Shown here piece after piece: positions 1-11,340 of a DNA stretch of 64,000 bases (positions are counted from its first letter, which is position 1; each line of letters begins with the position of its first letter). The notes under the pieces are model-generated. The model was not told the DNA's origin. It made no database searches and saw only the letters and a program-made list of their open reading frames with translations. The stretch covers positions 4,669,764 to 4,733,763 of the forward strand of contig OX359283.1 in the NCBI GenBank assembly GCA_947179155.2, read 5' to 3'. The translations under genes and the position numbers were made by a program. Source of the stretch: Hedera helix (Eukaryota; Streptophyta; Magnoliopsida; Apiales; Araliaceae).

Positions 1-153
1 GCTGCAAGAAAATGTGGTGAGAAAGAAAACAAATGCACATATTTACAAATTTCATAAATCCTAAAATGCATGTGATAGTAAAAGAGTGATGCAAAAAGGC
101 AAGTGTGTTTGAACTTTTCATGATTTTCAGGTGGTTTAAGAAATTGAAAATAA

Positions 154-1237
154 TCAAAAAAAAATATCACAGTTATGCTTAAAATCGACCTCAAGAAAAA
201 TTTTACTTATATTTTCAAAACATGAAACGATTGGTTCATTTTCTCCTTCAAATTTTATTGACTCGTGTGTAGTAGACCTCAACAACTCATTGACCTTATC
301 TAAATATTCAGACTCATCCCAATTTTGATCAAGATGATTTAAGAAAAAGTCTATTGGATCATCCAAAATCATAAGTTTATTTTCATTCATTTCTTGGGTT
401 ATGGACAACTCTTGGATCATGTTTACTTTCATAGGTTGGTCAGAAAAATCACTAGGTTCCTTTCCCACATTAAATACATTTAAGTCAATTGTCATGTTCC
501 CAAATGTCAATTTCATTAGTCCATTTCTACAATTGATTAACACATTAGAAGTTGCTAGAAATGGTCTACCTAAAATGACAGGAATTTGACCGTTGGGGTT
601 GGCAACAAGTTGGGTTTCAAGAACAACAAAATCGACAGGGAACACAAAATCGTCAATCTTAATGAGTACATCTTCAACTATTCCCTTTGGCACTTTGATG
701 GAACGGTGAGCTAATTAGAGTGTGACTCTTGTCTTTTTTAACTCCCCTAAGCCCAAGGTTTGGTACACAGAAAATGGTAAAAGGTTAACACTCGCTCCTA
801 AATCAAGCAAAGCTTTTTCAATTAAGGTGTCACCAATGATACATGAAATAGTAGGACAACCAGGGACTTTATACTTCACAGGGACTTGGCATGATAGGAT
901 AGAACTAACATGGGCTGTTAGAAAAGCTTTCTTAGGAACATGAGTGGTTCTTTTGTGTGTGCACAAATCTTTTAGACATTTAGCATATGAGAGGATTTGT
1001 TGAATAGCATTTAGAAGAGGAATATTAATTTTCACTTGTTTGAACACTTCTAGAATTTTGTCTAACTGAGCCGACTGCTTGTTTGAAATTAGTCTTTGGG
1101 GGAATGGAGCTTTTGGTTTAAAGACTTTTTCATTTAACTCAGAAGATGTGGTTTGATCATTCTTTGACAGTTGATTGGCAGATGGGCCTACTGACTCAGA
1201 GTTTGTGGGCTTTTTAGGTTGAGCTGATTTTGAAGAT
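154..1237 (-). pseudogene. Athila-like Gag C-terminus and aspartic protease relic
   Basis: This is the retroviral-type aspartic protease that processes the element's Gag-Pol. The active-site motif is visible as LLDLGASVNLLP, where plant Ty3 proteases carry D-L/T-G-A. The second conserved block, PVILGRPFLATS, follows about 80 residues later. A basic and serine-rich linker before it is the Gag tail. A TAA codon at about 715-717 interrupts the frame between the active site and the ILGRPFL block; it is consistent with one C-to-T change in a glutamine codon. Downstream residues to 154 stay open and end at a stop. The first codons at the right edge join directly to the target duplication at 1238-1242. 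Confidence 0.85.
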
Positions 1238-1242
1238 GGATT
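1238..1242. repeat. Target-site duplication GGATT, left copy
   Basis: GGATT directly precedes the TG end of the LARD-like element at 1243. The same five bases follow its CA end at 21896-21900. Five-base duplications are usual for Ty1 and Ty3 integrases. Confidence 0.9.
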
Positions 1243-1296
1243 TGTTAGTTCCCGTGGACACAATAGAGATCTAGAAGGGGGGGTTGAATAGATCAT

Positions 1297-1301
1297 TTAA
1301 A
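1297..1301. repeat. Target-site duplication TTAAA, left copy
   Basis: TTAAA precedes the Copia TG end at 1302 and recurs after its CA end at 10488-10492. The undisturbed sister LTR near 18872 has this site once, which confirms the insertion point. Confidence 0.9.
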
Positions 1302-3136
1302 TGAAAGTAGTATGCCCTCAAGCCAATCACATTTGATGTGATAAGCATATACTTTGTAATCTTGTTCGTTTATTAATAAAAGAATCAAGACATTTCTTTA
1401 TTCATGATTAATTACTAGAATTAATCAAATGGATAAACCCATAGTTTTCGAGCAATGCTTTTAGAACCATGATGAGGATCATGCTAATGAGATCTAAATT
1501 CAGGATAGCTCAAAACTAAAATTGTTCCTAATCGTTGGATCACTAAAATGGGGATTAGTGAATCCGGATAGATTAGTACATACTATGCTTGCTCTTATGA
1601 AGAGGATGATTGATCTCATAATCATTTATGTAGAGACACTAAAGCAAGTATGTAGGTGCTTATTAGAGAATAAGTTCACTGAACGTGACTCGCTCAAGGA
1701 ACACCTAATGGAGTCTTACTTGTCTGTCAATAGGAGTTCCTTTTGTGATAGTAGTACAAGTGATCCTTGGACTTGAGATCATCATAGTATCTTATGTATG
1801 ATGAATTATATTTTGACATATTCCTTAAAACCTTTAGGGTGTATCAAAGGGTTTGATTGGATATAATAAGTCATACATGGAGATAGGTGAATGATCAACA
1901 AAGAATCTATCACTTCTAGTAAAAGAAGGGAATATCCTATGCGATTCGATAAATAACAACTCAGTAGTCCTTGGCCAAGGCAGAATAAAAATTAGAAAGT
2001 AGTTTCTAATTTACATTAATTAGAGTTATTCATTTAAGGATCGAAATGCATATAATCAAATAAAATAAGATTTGACAGTAATACCATGTCTTATATTTGA
2101 TTGGGACATTGTGAGGTAGAAGGATTGAATTCTACGGTAACTATTCGCTGAATAGGTTCTTTTTTGATTAAATGTTGAAATCTATATTATCTGAAAAGTC
2201 GTTGATCGCTAAGGGGGCTTACCCTTATTATGGAATAAATATTATTTATTTAAATAAATTAAATAGTTTAATTTATTTATATAAATAAGATTAGAATTGT
2301 TCTAATTAATTTATTCTATATCCGGTTTAATATGGAGAACCTAAAGGGTCACACCGCAAAAGGAAAATAATTATTTAAGAAGTAAATGACATAATTGTAA
2401 TAATGAATTAAGTATATTTAATTTATACTATGTGGATAGAATAAATTAAATAGCTTAATATTTATTATTTAGTATTTTGGAAATACTAATTATAAATTAA
2501 TAAGAGGAGTCTTATTATTATTATTACTATTATCATTATTATTTAGTTCCTAAATAGTTTAGGAATTAATTAATAAGAGTACTCTCATAATTAATAATTA
2601 AGTTCCTAAATAGTTTAGGAATTATAATTATTATATTAAATTAATTAAGTTCCTAATTAGATTAGGAGTTTAATTAAAAACCCTATTCCTAAAGGTGTTA
2701 GGAGGGTTTACTAAATCTATAAATAAGAGAAGTCTTATTATGGATTAAGGTTACACACATACACTTCCACAAGTTTTGGGAGAGTACTCACATATTCTCT
2801 AGAGAGAGAAAACTAGGGTTTGCCATCACCCACTTCTTGAATTATTGTTATTTCTTGGTGGATCACCTCTAGAGGCCAAACACTTGGGTGGCTAACATTG
2901 ATCATTGGAATCCAATCGGTGAAATTCAAGGAGAACGCGAAGGATTTGGAGGTGAACTTGTACCCGTTGAAGGTTTGAGTTCTACAAGGGTATATCTCTA
3001 ACTTCTTCTTTATTAATTAATAGTTGCGCATAAAGGTCGATCCTGGATTATGGTTTGTAAAATTTTAAATTTGATTTTACCATGTTTCCGCTATTTTATG
3101 CAATTTGATTGCGTCTATGATTTTTTCAAACCAACA
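1302..3136 (+). repeat. Copia 5' LTR
   Basis: It starts TGAAAG and ends CCAACA. A TATA-like stretch (tataaataag, near 2719) lies upstream of a transcript-like leader. Three short perfect or near-perfect hairpins built on TCCTAA-TAG-TTAGGA lie at 2547-2565, 2603-2621 and 2651-2667. Confidence 0.92.
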
Positions 3137-3137
3137 G

Positions 3138-3150
3138 TTGCATCAGAGCC
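3138..3150 (+). other. Copia primer-binding site (initiator tRNA-Met type, diverged)
   Basis: TTGCATCAGAGCC starts one base after the LTR. It resembles the common plant site TGGTATCAGAGC with two substitutions near its 5' end. Confidence 0.75.
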
Positions 3151-5330
3151 AAACTTTATGCGAATTATTAATTGTTTTGATTTCATATGTGTATGGGTAT
3201 GTGTTTGGAACAATTTATTGGGCATAATTTATTGTATAAAATTATTAATTTTAATATACCGAAATTGAATTCTCGGAAAAGTTAAAATTGCAAAATATTT
3301 CGGATCTATATATATATAATTACCGAAGTGGCTGGGATTTTGGGGTTTCGGATTGTTGATATATATAATATATATATATATAACTATCACCATATTGGAT
3401 TGTCCCAAAAAGGGTGTCAAAGCAACAATGCAGCGTGTATCCAATTTTTTCGGTAATCAATAAAAGGCCAGCCACTGCTTTCGGAAATTACAACATTATT
3501 CGGTAATAACAGGTTTCGGTCAAACAAAGCAAAGCCATGGTTTTCGGTTTTGATAAAGCAAACAAGCTATTTTTTTTGGCAGCATGTTTCGGTCAAACAA
3601 AGCAGCTCGGTCATGTAATGGTTGCTATGTTGTTATATATATATATATATATTTGGTTGTCCCAAAACTTGTGTCACCGTGCAAAGCCTACTGTTTCAGC
3701 ATATTATATAAAGCAGCTTGTTTTTCGATTTTTGGAAATTGAAAAACTAACAGCAGCCGATGGTTTAATATATATATATAGTAGTGTTGTACACGGTATT
3801 TCAAAATAAAAGAGTTTATTTTGGATAATTTTAAAATAATAAAAATAAATAGTTTATTTTTTAAATAATTTTATAATTAAAATAAAATGTTTATTTTAAA
3901 CATGAAATTAGATTTCATACAATTTTAAATTGCCCATTAAATGATACCAATACATATATGGAATGTTTTATTTAATTCATGCGATGAATATTATTTATTG
4001 ATATATATGTTGATATATATGATAATAAATGGGATTGATTATGGACTATTGACCAATGTGATTGGATTTAATTTTTAAATGGATGCATGAATGATTGGGT
4101 TTTATAAATGGGGTCTGCGTACCTCGTCTTTCTAATTTTTCTTATGTATAATTCTATCTCCCTCTTATGTACTTCCCATTGACTGTTGATTAAGGTTTCT
4201 ATTTATTGTAAATAGTTTTGTAATAGGATTAGTTAGAATTATTTTGAAGAATTGGAGCAAAGGAGCAAAGAGCGCATGAAGACTCATTTGTAATGGAGCC
4301 CGAATTTAAATGTAATAGTTACATATAATTTAATTACTCTTGCACCTTAGGTTTGACCTTTTGGTTCACTTAGTGGCTCTAGTGAACCAAACTAGAATAA
4401 AAGTCCATAATCAATCCAAGTAGAATATAGTATTCTATATGTGCATGCTAATTATATATATTATATATTATCCAAACATGCTTCGCGTGTTAAATAATAT
4501 GACGCGTATTTTATATATATATGTGCATGCGCGCTAAACAAGATGAGACAATTAATATTAACAAACACCTCATGATGTAGAATAAATATTATTTATAAAA
4601 TGAATTAAAATGTTTAATTCATGAATTAAAAGGAGTTTAATTCAATTAAATAAAATTAGAATTGTTGTAATTTATTTATTCTACTACTAAAATATTAAGT
4701 TGTAACGTTCAAAGATATTTGGAATATCGAACGTTGCCTTCTAGCATGATAAAACGATAGAGTATCAAATAATCAATATACGTTTGTTGTGCACACACAA
4801 GGCTTATATCGATCATTTGAGATGTTGTTTTATCACATTTGATGCTTATAAGGAATTGAACATTACTGTTTTGTTGTGCACACACAAGGGCAGTATTTTT
4901 CTCTTCACTTATATGGAATTGTTAGGTCTGACTTAACTTATATAATTTTGATTTGGATGTGCACACACATGATCATAATAATCTAAGAGGCAAAATACAA
5001 GGAGTTACATGTTGATGTAATTGACAATGAGTTGTCTACCTATTGAATAAACTATAATTTGTTGTGCACACACAAGGTTATACTTATGTCGATAGGATCC
5101 TTATCTCACTAGCAAATCTTTAATTAGATTTGTCGAACTATAATGAAGAGGGTAATATAGTTTGATGAAAATAGTGGGAGACACCATTTTAAATAAAGAC
5201 CTAATTAACTTGGTGATTAATAAAATGAATGCATGTTAATGTTGTTATTAATTCACTTAAAGAATATTGCTATGTTTAATTCACTAACACTGCATAACAT
5301 ATTAGATGCTAACAATTAATCAAACCGAAT
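3151..5330 (+). other. Copia leader, AT-rich with microsatellites
   Basis: No coding sequence is recognised here. It has several (AT)n runs (3308-3321, 3358-3382, 3632-3652, 3765-3780) and four spaced copies of TGTGCACACACA between about 4788 and 5074. For a Copia element this leader is long, about 2 kb. Confidence 0.6.
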
Positions 5331-5379
5331 TGTTCGGATTGATTAAACAAATTTGAGAAAAATTCTCAATGCTGAAAAG

Positions 5380-6130
5380 CTAGCAAATATCCTTAATTTG
5401 CATATTCCTGCAAACGTTGTAGACTAAGCCTATGAGGAAGATATTGTTGTTTTAAGAAATAACAAGATGATGCAAAGATGGCTCAATGCATCATGCTCGC
5501 ATCCATAAGTATTTAGTTACAGCGTCAACACGAGAAAATGGATGCACCTACTATATTGTTGCACATTCAATAGTTGTTTGGTGAGCAAAGTAGGTCAACT
5601 AGATATAAGATATCTAATGAGCTCTTTCAATCTATAATAACCAATGGCACTACAGTAAAGACACGTGTCCTAAAGATAATCAATCTGATTGATCAATTAT
5701 GATACCTAGGTTTTGTCAAAGATGGAGAGTTGAGTCAAGATTCGATCTTGCAGTCACTCGCTGACTCCCTTTCACAAATTGTTGTGAACTTTAACATTAA
5801 TAAGCTTGAAGTCAGTTTACCTGATTTGCTTAAAAATGTTGAATAAGTTGAGAGTCACTTTCCTTCCAAGAAAGACCAAGTCTTACTAGTAGATGAATCT
5901 GAAGAAGATGGTCAAAGGTGTTTCTGAGGAGTCAGAAAAGATAGAAGGCAATAGAAAGGCTAAACGAAAGACATGAATAAAAGTGATCCCGAGGACAAAG
6001 GAGTTTGCTTTCATTGCGATAAGCTGGGACACTGGAAGAGGAACTGCAAGGAGTATCTTGTAGTAGTTAAGCCGAAGAAGCTTAGTGAAACTTCAACTGC
6101 AGATATAGATTTGTTCATAATGAAGTAGAA
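5380..6130 (+). pseudogene. Copia gag relic with CCHC zinc knuckle
   Basis: Translated pieces match Copia Gag: a segment ending in LPDLLKNVE after INKLEVS, preceded by LQSLADSLSQIV. A nucleocapsid knuckle is intact at 6006-6047, C-F-H-C-DKLG-H-WKRN-C, the CX2CX4HX4C pattern that binds RNA. Stops occur in several places (for example after LIDQL and after KNVE), and the frame shifts more than once. The protein would coat the element's RNA; this copy cannot make it. Confidence 0.8.
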
Positions 6131-6439
6131 CTTTCTATAAGTCAAGTTTCTACTTAGGTATTAGATACTGGCTGGTGGTTTTGAATATGCAAACCGTTGC
6201 AGAGACTAAGTAGAAGTAGAAAGCTGAACTAAAGATAAGTAATTTTGTGCGTGGGGAATGGAGCAAAAGGTTGCTGCATTAATCACAGGAACTTACAGTT
6301 TAGCATTGCCTATGGGCAAATCCATTTAGTTAGTAAGATGTTACTATGTTGATTACTTGATGGATTTTGTAACCTTGACTTACATGAAAATATTTCAAAA
6401 TTGAACAAACTAAAGGCAAAGAGATGATATGGATCATAC

Positions 6440-6910
6440 CTTCATGCAATACTGTTAACTCGGTCATGTTAATGAAACAAGACTAAACAAGTTGTATAAA
6501 GATAGGTTTTTAGAACCTTTTGATTATGAATCAAATACAACTTGTGAATCTTGTATCATGGAAAATATGACTAAATCTTCATTTAGTGGACATGGAGAGC
6601 GAGTTACGGAGTTGTTAGAGATGGTACACACAGTCGTGTGTGGGACCTATGACAACAAATGCAAGAGGAGGGTATTCATTCATTACTTTCACTGATGATT
6701 CTAGATTTCGATATATGTATTTGATGAAATACAAATCCGAATCGTTTAAAACGTTCAAAGAATTCAAAAAGTGAAGTATAGAAACTAAAGGCCAAAAGTA
6801 TTAAAGTTTTTTTATTAGATCGAGAAGGGAATACTTAAGCAATAAGTTTCTAGATCATCTTAAGCGAAATGGTATTATCTCACAATGGACATGGTGATGA
6901 TCCATGATGA
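6440..6910 (+). pseudogene. Copia GAG-pre-integrase and integrase relic
   Basis: An open stretch at 6492-6695 contains the pre-integrase motif, seen as CESCIMENMTKSSFSGHGER followed by ELLEMVHTVVCG. The family normally has C..GK.TK.PF and LIHTDVCGP. Another frame then gives FITFTDDSRFRYMYLMKYKSESF, the integrase core around its first Asp. Further on LDHLKRNGI is readable. Frameshifts and stops separate the blocks. Confidence 0.8.
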
Positions 6911-7489
6911 GTTATACCAATCTTCCAGTATACTTCTAGGGTTATACCTCAGAAACGATCGCATATCTAGTAAATCAGATATCTTCTTATTTCCTCCTTA
7001 AGACTTCATATGAGTCATGGATAGGGAGGAAACTAAGTCTTAAGTATGTTAAGATTTGGATTGTCCAGCTTATGTCAAAAAGTTTGACAGTGATAAGTTT
7101 GGGACAAGATCTGATAAGTGTAAACTTGTGGAATATCCTAAAGAAAGTTTAGGGTATCACTTCTATAATCTGACTAACTAAAAGGTGTTTGTTGAAACAC
7201 GTTGCCTTATAAGAAAAGAAGTTTTTTCTTAAAGGGTTAGTGGGAGTAAAATAGATCTTGAAGAAGTTCAAGAACCACAAAACACTACAGATTAAGTGAA
7301 GGAATCTGTATAAGTAAATAAACCTATTGTACCACAACCAAGTCGTAAATCTGGTTTAGTACCGAAGATACCTGAATGGTATGGATTCATCATAGATGAT
7401 GGTGATGAGGTACGCATCATAATGGATGATGATCCAGTTACATACGATGAGGTATGAGTATTAGATACTCAAGAGAAATGACTGATAAT

Positions 7490-8640
7490 CATAAAATTCG
7501 AAATGGGTCTTTGGAGAAAGACTAAATGCAGATGGCAAGGTGGAGACCTATAAGACCTGACTAGTGGTAAAAAGATTTCAAATAAAGTCAATGAGTTGAC
7601 TAAAATGAAATTTTTCACTAGTGAAAATGCATATATATAAATTCGGATTTTATTTGCAATTGTAGCTTACTATACAAAAGGATGTATGTATGATACAACC
7701 AAGATGATTTATCTCTATATAGATGGAGTAAATCAAGTATGAAAGCTACAACGATCCAATTTTATATTGAAGCAAGTTTCTTGAAGATGGAACATCCGTT
7801 TTGATGAGTTAATCAAAAGTGTTTGATTATATCAAAGACGATAATGAACCAAGTGTGTACAAAGGTTAGTGGGAGCACTATGACATTCCAAGTATTATAT
7901 GTTGATATAATATTGATAAGGAATGACATACCGATGCTACAATCAGTAAAGATGTGGTTGTCTAAACACTTCTCTATGAAGGACTTGGGAGAAACATCCT
8001 ATATTTTGGGAATAAAGATCTATAGAGATAGATCACATAGGATGCTCGGTTTAACCCAAAGATTGTACATCAATTCGTTGATATGTACTAGACTTGACAT
8101 TACTTATGTACGATAAGCAGATATCAGTTTAATTTTGGAGAAGAATATTAGAAAATAGTTTCTAATGATAAGTTTGATATAAAACTAGAGGGTTTAACAA
8201 ACTTAAGTTTGTTCAGACTAATCAAGATAACAGTATATCCGTTTCAGGTAATATGATTACCTTGAACGGTGTTGTAGTGAGTTGGAAAAGTTCCAAACAG
8301 CAAGGAGTTGCTGATTTAGTGACAAAAATATAGTAAATAACTATAAGTGAAGCTGCAAAGGTGATTGTTTGGTTCAACAAGTTCATTACAGAACTTATAA
8401 TGGTTCCAAGCATTAAAGGAGTTTAATTCGCCAAAGAACCTAGGTCTCATCTGAAATCCAAACATATGTTGCGGCACTTTCATATGATTAGATGAATCAT
8501 TGAAAAGGAGACGACACCATAAAGATGGCAAGTTTTTAGAACAGCATTACAAGTCCATTAACTAAAGCATTTACTAAACAATTTGTACGCCACTTAGAGA
8601 AGAATGGTATAGGGATACCAAAGGGCGATTGGCTTTAATG
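7490..8640 (+). pseudogene. Copia reverse transcriptase and RNase H relic
   Basis: Near 7500, WVF-ADGKVETYK matches the start of the reverse transcriptase domain. The best-kept block is at 7823-8116: VLYVD followed by SMKDLGETSYILGIKIYRDR. The catalytic YVDD reads YVDI because bases are missing. RNase H remnants follow: VSWKSSKQQ near 8280, AAKVIVWFNKF near 8352, and a terminal run near 8560-8636 ending in GDWL before the purine tract. Multiple stops make it non-functional. Confidence 0.82.
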
Positions 8641-8652
8641 CAAGTGGGAGAT
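8641..8652 (+). other. Copia polypurine tract
   Basis: CAAGTGGGAGAT directly abuts the TG of the second LTR. This form is typical of plant Copia elements and primes plus-strand DNA synthesis. Confidence 0.85.
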
Positions 8653-10487
8653 TGAAAGTAGTATGCCCTCAAGCCAATCACATTTGATGTGATAAGCATA
8701 TACTTTGTAATCTTGTTCGTTTATTAATAAAAGAATCAAGGCATTTCTTTATTCATGATTAATTACTAGAATTAATCAAATGGATAAACCCATAGTTTTC
8801 GAGCAATGCTTTTAGAACCATGATGAGGATCATGCTAATGAGATCTAAATTCAAGATAGCTCAAAACTAAAATTGTTCCTAATCGTTGGATCACTAAAAT
8901 GGGGATTAGTGAATCCAGATAGATTAGTACATACTATGCTTGCTCTTATGAAGAGGATGATTGATCTCATAATCATTTATGTAGAGACACTAAAGCAAGT
9001 ATGTAGGTGCTTATTAGAGAATAAGTTCACTGAACGTGACTCGCTCAAGGAACACCTAATGGAGTCTTACTTGCCTGTCAATAGGAGTTCCTTTTGTGAT
9101 AGTAGTACAAGTGATCCTTGGACTTGAGATCATCATAGTATCTTATGTATGATGAATTATATTTTGACATATTCCTTAAAACCTTTAGGGTGTATCAAAG
9201 GGTTTGATTGGATATAATAAGTCATACATGGAGATAGGTGAATGATCAACAAAGAATCTACCACTTCTAGTAAAAGAAGGGAATATCCTATGCGATTCGA
9301 TAAATAACAACTCAGTAGTCATTGGCCAAGGCAGAATGAAAATTAGAAAGTAGTTTCTAATTTACATTAATTAGAGTTATTCATTTAAGGATCGAAATGC
9401 ATATAATCAAATAAAATAAGATTTGACAGTAATACCATGTCTTATATTTGATTGGGACATTGTGAGGTAGAAGGATTGAATTCTACGGTAACTATTCGCT
9501 GAATAGGTTCTTTTGTGATTAAATGTTGAAATCTATATTATCTGGAAAGTCGTTGATCGCTAAGGGGGCTTACCCTTATTATGGAATAAATATTATTTAT
9601 TTAAATAAATTAAATAGTTTAATTTATTTATATAAATAAGATTAGAATTGTTCTAATTAATTTATTCTATATCCGGTTTAATATGGAGAACCTAAAGGGT
9701 CACACCGCAAAAGGAAAATAATTATTTAAGAAGTAAATGACATAATTGTAATAATGAATTAAGTATATTTAATTTATACTATGTGGATAGAATAAATTAA
9801 ATAGCTTAATATTTATTATTTAGTATTTTGGAAATACTAATTATAAATTAATAAGAGGAGTCTTATTATTATTATTACTATTATCATTATTATTTAGTTC
9901 CTAAATAGTTTAGGAATTAATTAATAAGAGTACTCTCATAATTAATAATTAAGTTCCTAAATAGTTTAGGAATTATAATTATTATATTAAATTAATTAAG
10001 TTCCTAATTAGATTAGGAGTTTAATTAAAAACCCTATTCCTAAAGGTGTTAGGAGGGTTTAATAAATCTATAAATAAGAGAAGTCTTATTATGGATTAAG
10101 GTTACACACATACACTTCCACAAGTTTTGGGAGAGTACTCACATATTCTCTAGAGAGAGAAAACTAGGGTTTGCCATCACCCACTTCTTGAATTATTGTT
10201 ATTTCTTGGTGGATCACCTCTAGAGGCCAAACACTTGGGTGGCTAACATTGATCATTGGAATCCAATCGGTGAAATTCAAGGAGAACGCGAAGGATTTGG
10301 AGGTGAACTTGTACCCGTTGAAGCTTTGAGTTCTACAATGGTATATCTCTAACTTCTTCTTTATTAATTAATAGTTGCGCATAAAGGTCGATCCTGGATT
10401 ATGGTTTGTAAAATTTTATATTTGATTTTACCATGCTTCCGCTATTTTATGCAATTTGATTGCGTCTATGATTTTTACAAACCAACA
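8653..10487 (+). repeat. Copia 3' LTR
   Basis: It is 1,835 bp, the same length as the 5' LTR, with about a dozen substitutions by eye (for example aagacattt/aaggcattt, tccgga/tccaga, ttgtctg/ttgcctg). Near-identity means a recent insertion. Confidence 0.92.
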
Positions 10488-10492
10488 TTAAA
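10488..10492. repeat. Target-site duplication TTAAA, right copy
   Basis: It follows the CA end of the Copia element and leads back into the interrupted LARD LTR. Confidence 0.9.
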
Positions 10493-10739
10493 AACATTTT
10501 ACTTTTGTAACGAAAGCATATTAGTTATTAATGATAGAATCAATTCAACCACAGCGGATTTTACTTTTAATAAACCTCTTAAAGAAATATGAGCTATTTC
10601 ATTTTAGTGTGTTAATCTAGTATGGGTGAAAGCAGATATTGTGCAGAATATAAAAGACATAAAGTAAATGACACAAGAGATTTATAGTGGTTCGGAGACT
10701 GAATAACTCCTACTCCACTCTTCTACTTGACAGTAGGAA

Positions 10740-11340
10740 ATCCACTAAGATTTAGTCCTCTGGACTAGGACACTCTCGCCCTCATCAAAGCTAGCAGCTT
10801 TGGTTCCTTTAGTCACATTAAGACTAGGACACTCTTGCCCTCATCAAAGCTAGCAGCTTTGGACTGTAGACTAAGTCCAGCAGACTTAGAATCTCTTGTA
10901 CCCTTCGGTACTCAACAAGTCCAACAGACTTGATTTCTTTTTAGCCACTTGGGCAAGGATCCTTTGACCCTCTTTGTGTGTTGGATGCTTGTTGGTTTGT
11001 GCTGCTAAGATGAACTTTGATCTTCTTTAACTTCTGGTACTTAGCAGCTGCTTATGATCCATCATTGAATGCTGCTGATGTTTGTCGTTGATATTCTCCT
11101 TCTTTCTGATATTCAGCAACTACTCAAGATCACCAAATGTGCTGGCTAGGCTTTTGCACTTCAGCTCCTTCGGTACTTGATAGCTCCTCGAGATGAACTC
11201 CTGAGATGACTGTGATGCTTCTTCTTTTTGGTACTCAGTTGTTCCTTCTTATCATAGACAGTTTATTGCTTCTCGAGATGGGCTTCTGAGATGGCTGTGA
11301 TGCTCCTTCCTTTTGGTACTCAGTTGCTACCATGTATGTA
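10740..11340. repeat. Short tandem duplications inside the LARD LTR
   Basis: A unit of about 57 bp beginning GACTAGGACACTCT occurs twice (10765-10800 and 10823-10860). Each contains AAAGCTAGCAGCTTT, a 6-bp stem with a 3-nt loop. A second unit of about 90 bp, starting at CTCGAGATG and ending in TTTTGGTACTCAGTTG, occurs twice between about 11188 and 11330. The same pattern is in the sister LTR near 19135-19715. Confidence 0.7.

Larger units (their letters stand above)
1302..10487 (+). mobile_element. Ty1/Copia retrotransposon, full length with both LTRs but coding-dead
   Basis: Two direct LTRs of exactly 1,835 bp (1302-3136 and 8653-10487) flank a 5,516-bp interior. TSD TTAAA is on both sides. 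A primer site resembling initiator tRNA-Met follows the first LTR and the tract AAGTGGGAGAT precedes the second. The interior shows gag, zinc knuckle, integrase, reverse transcriptase and RNase H in Copia order, all broken by stops and frameshifts. The LTRs differ at only about a dozen places by eye. This is the youngest layer of the nest. Confidence 0.93.

Noticed and set aside
1522..1776. An 84-codon frame in both Copia LTRs
   Set aside because: It is conserved only because the two LTRs are copies; no motif and LTRs do not usually code.
4784..5074. CRISPR-like array of spaced TGTGCACACACA copies
   Set aside because: Spacing is uneven, repeats are short and AT/CA-rich, and this is plant retroelement DNA.
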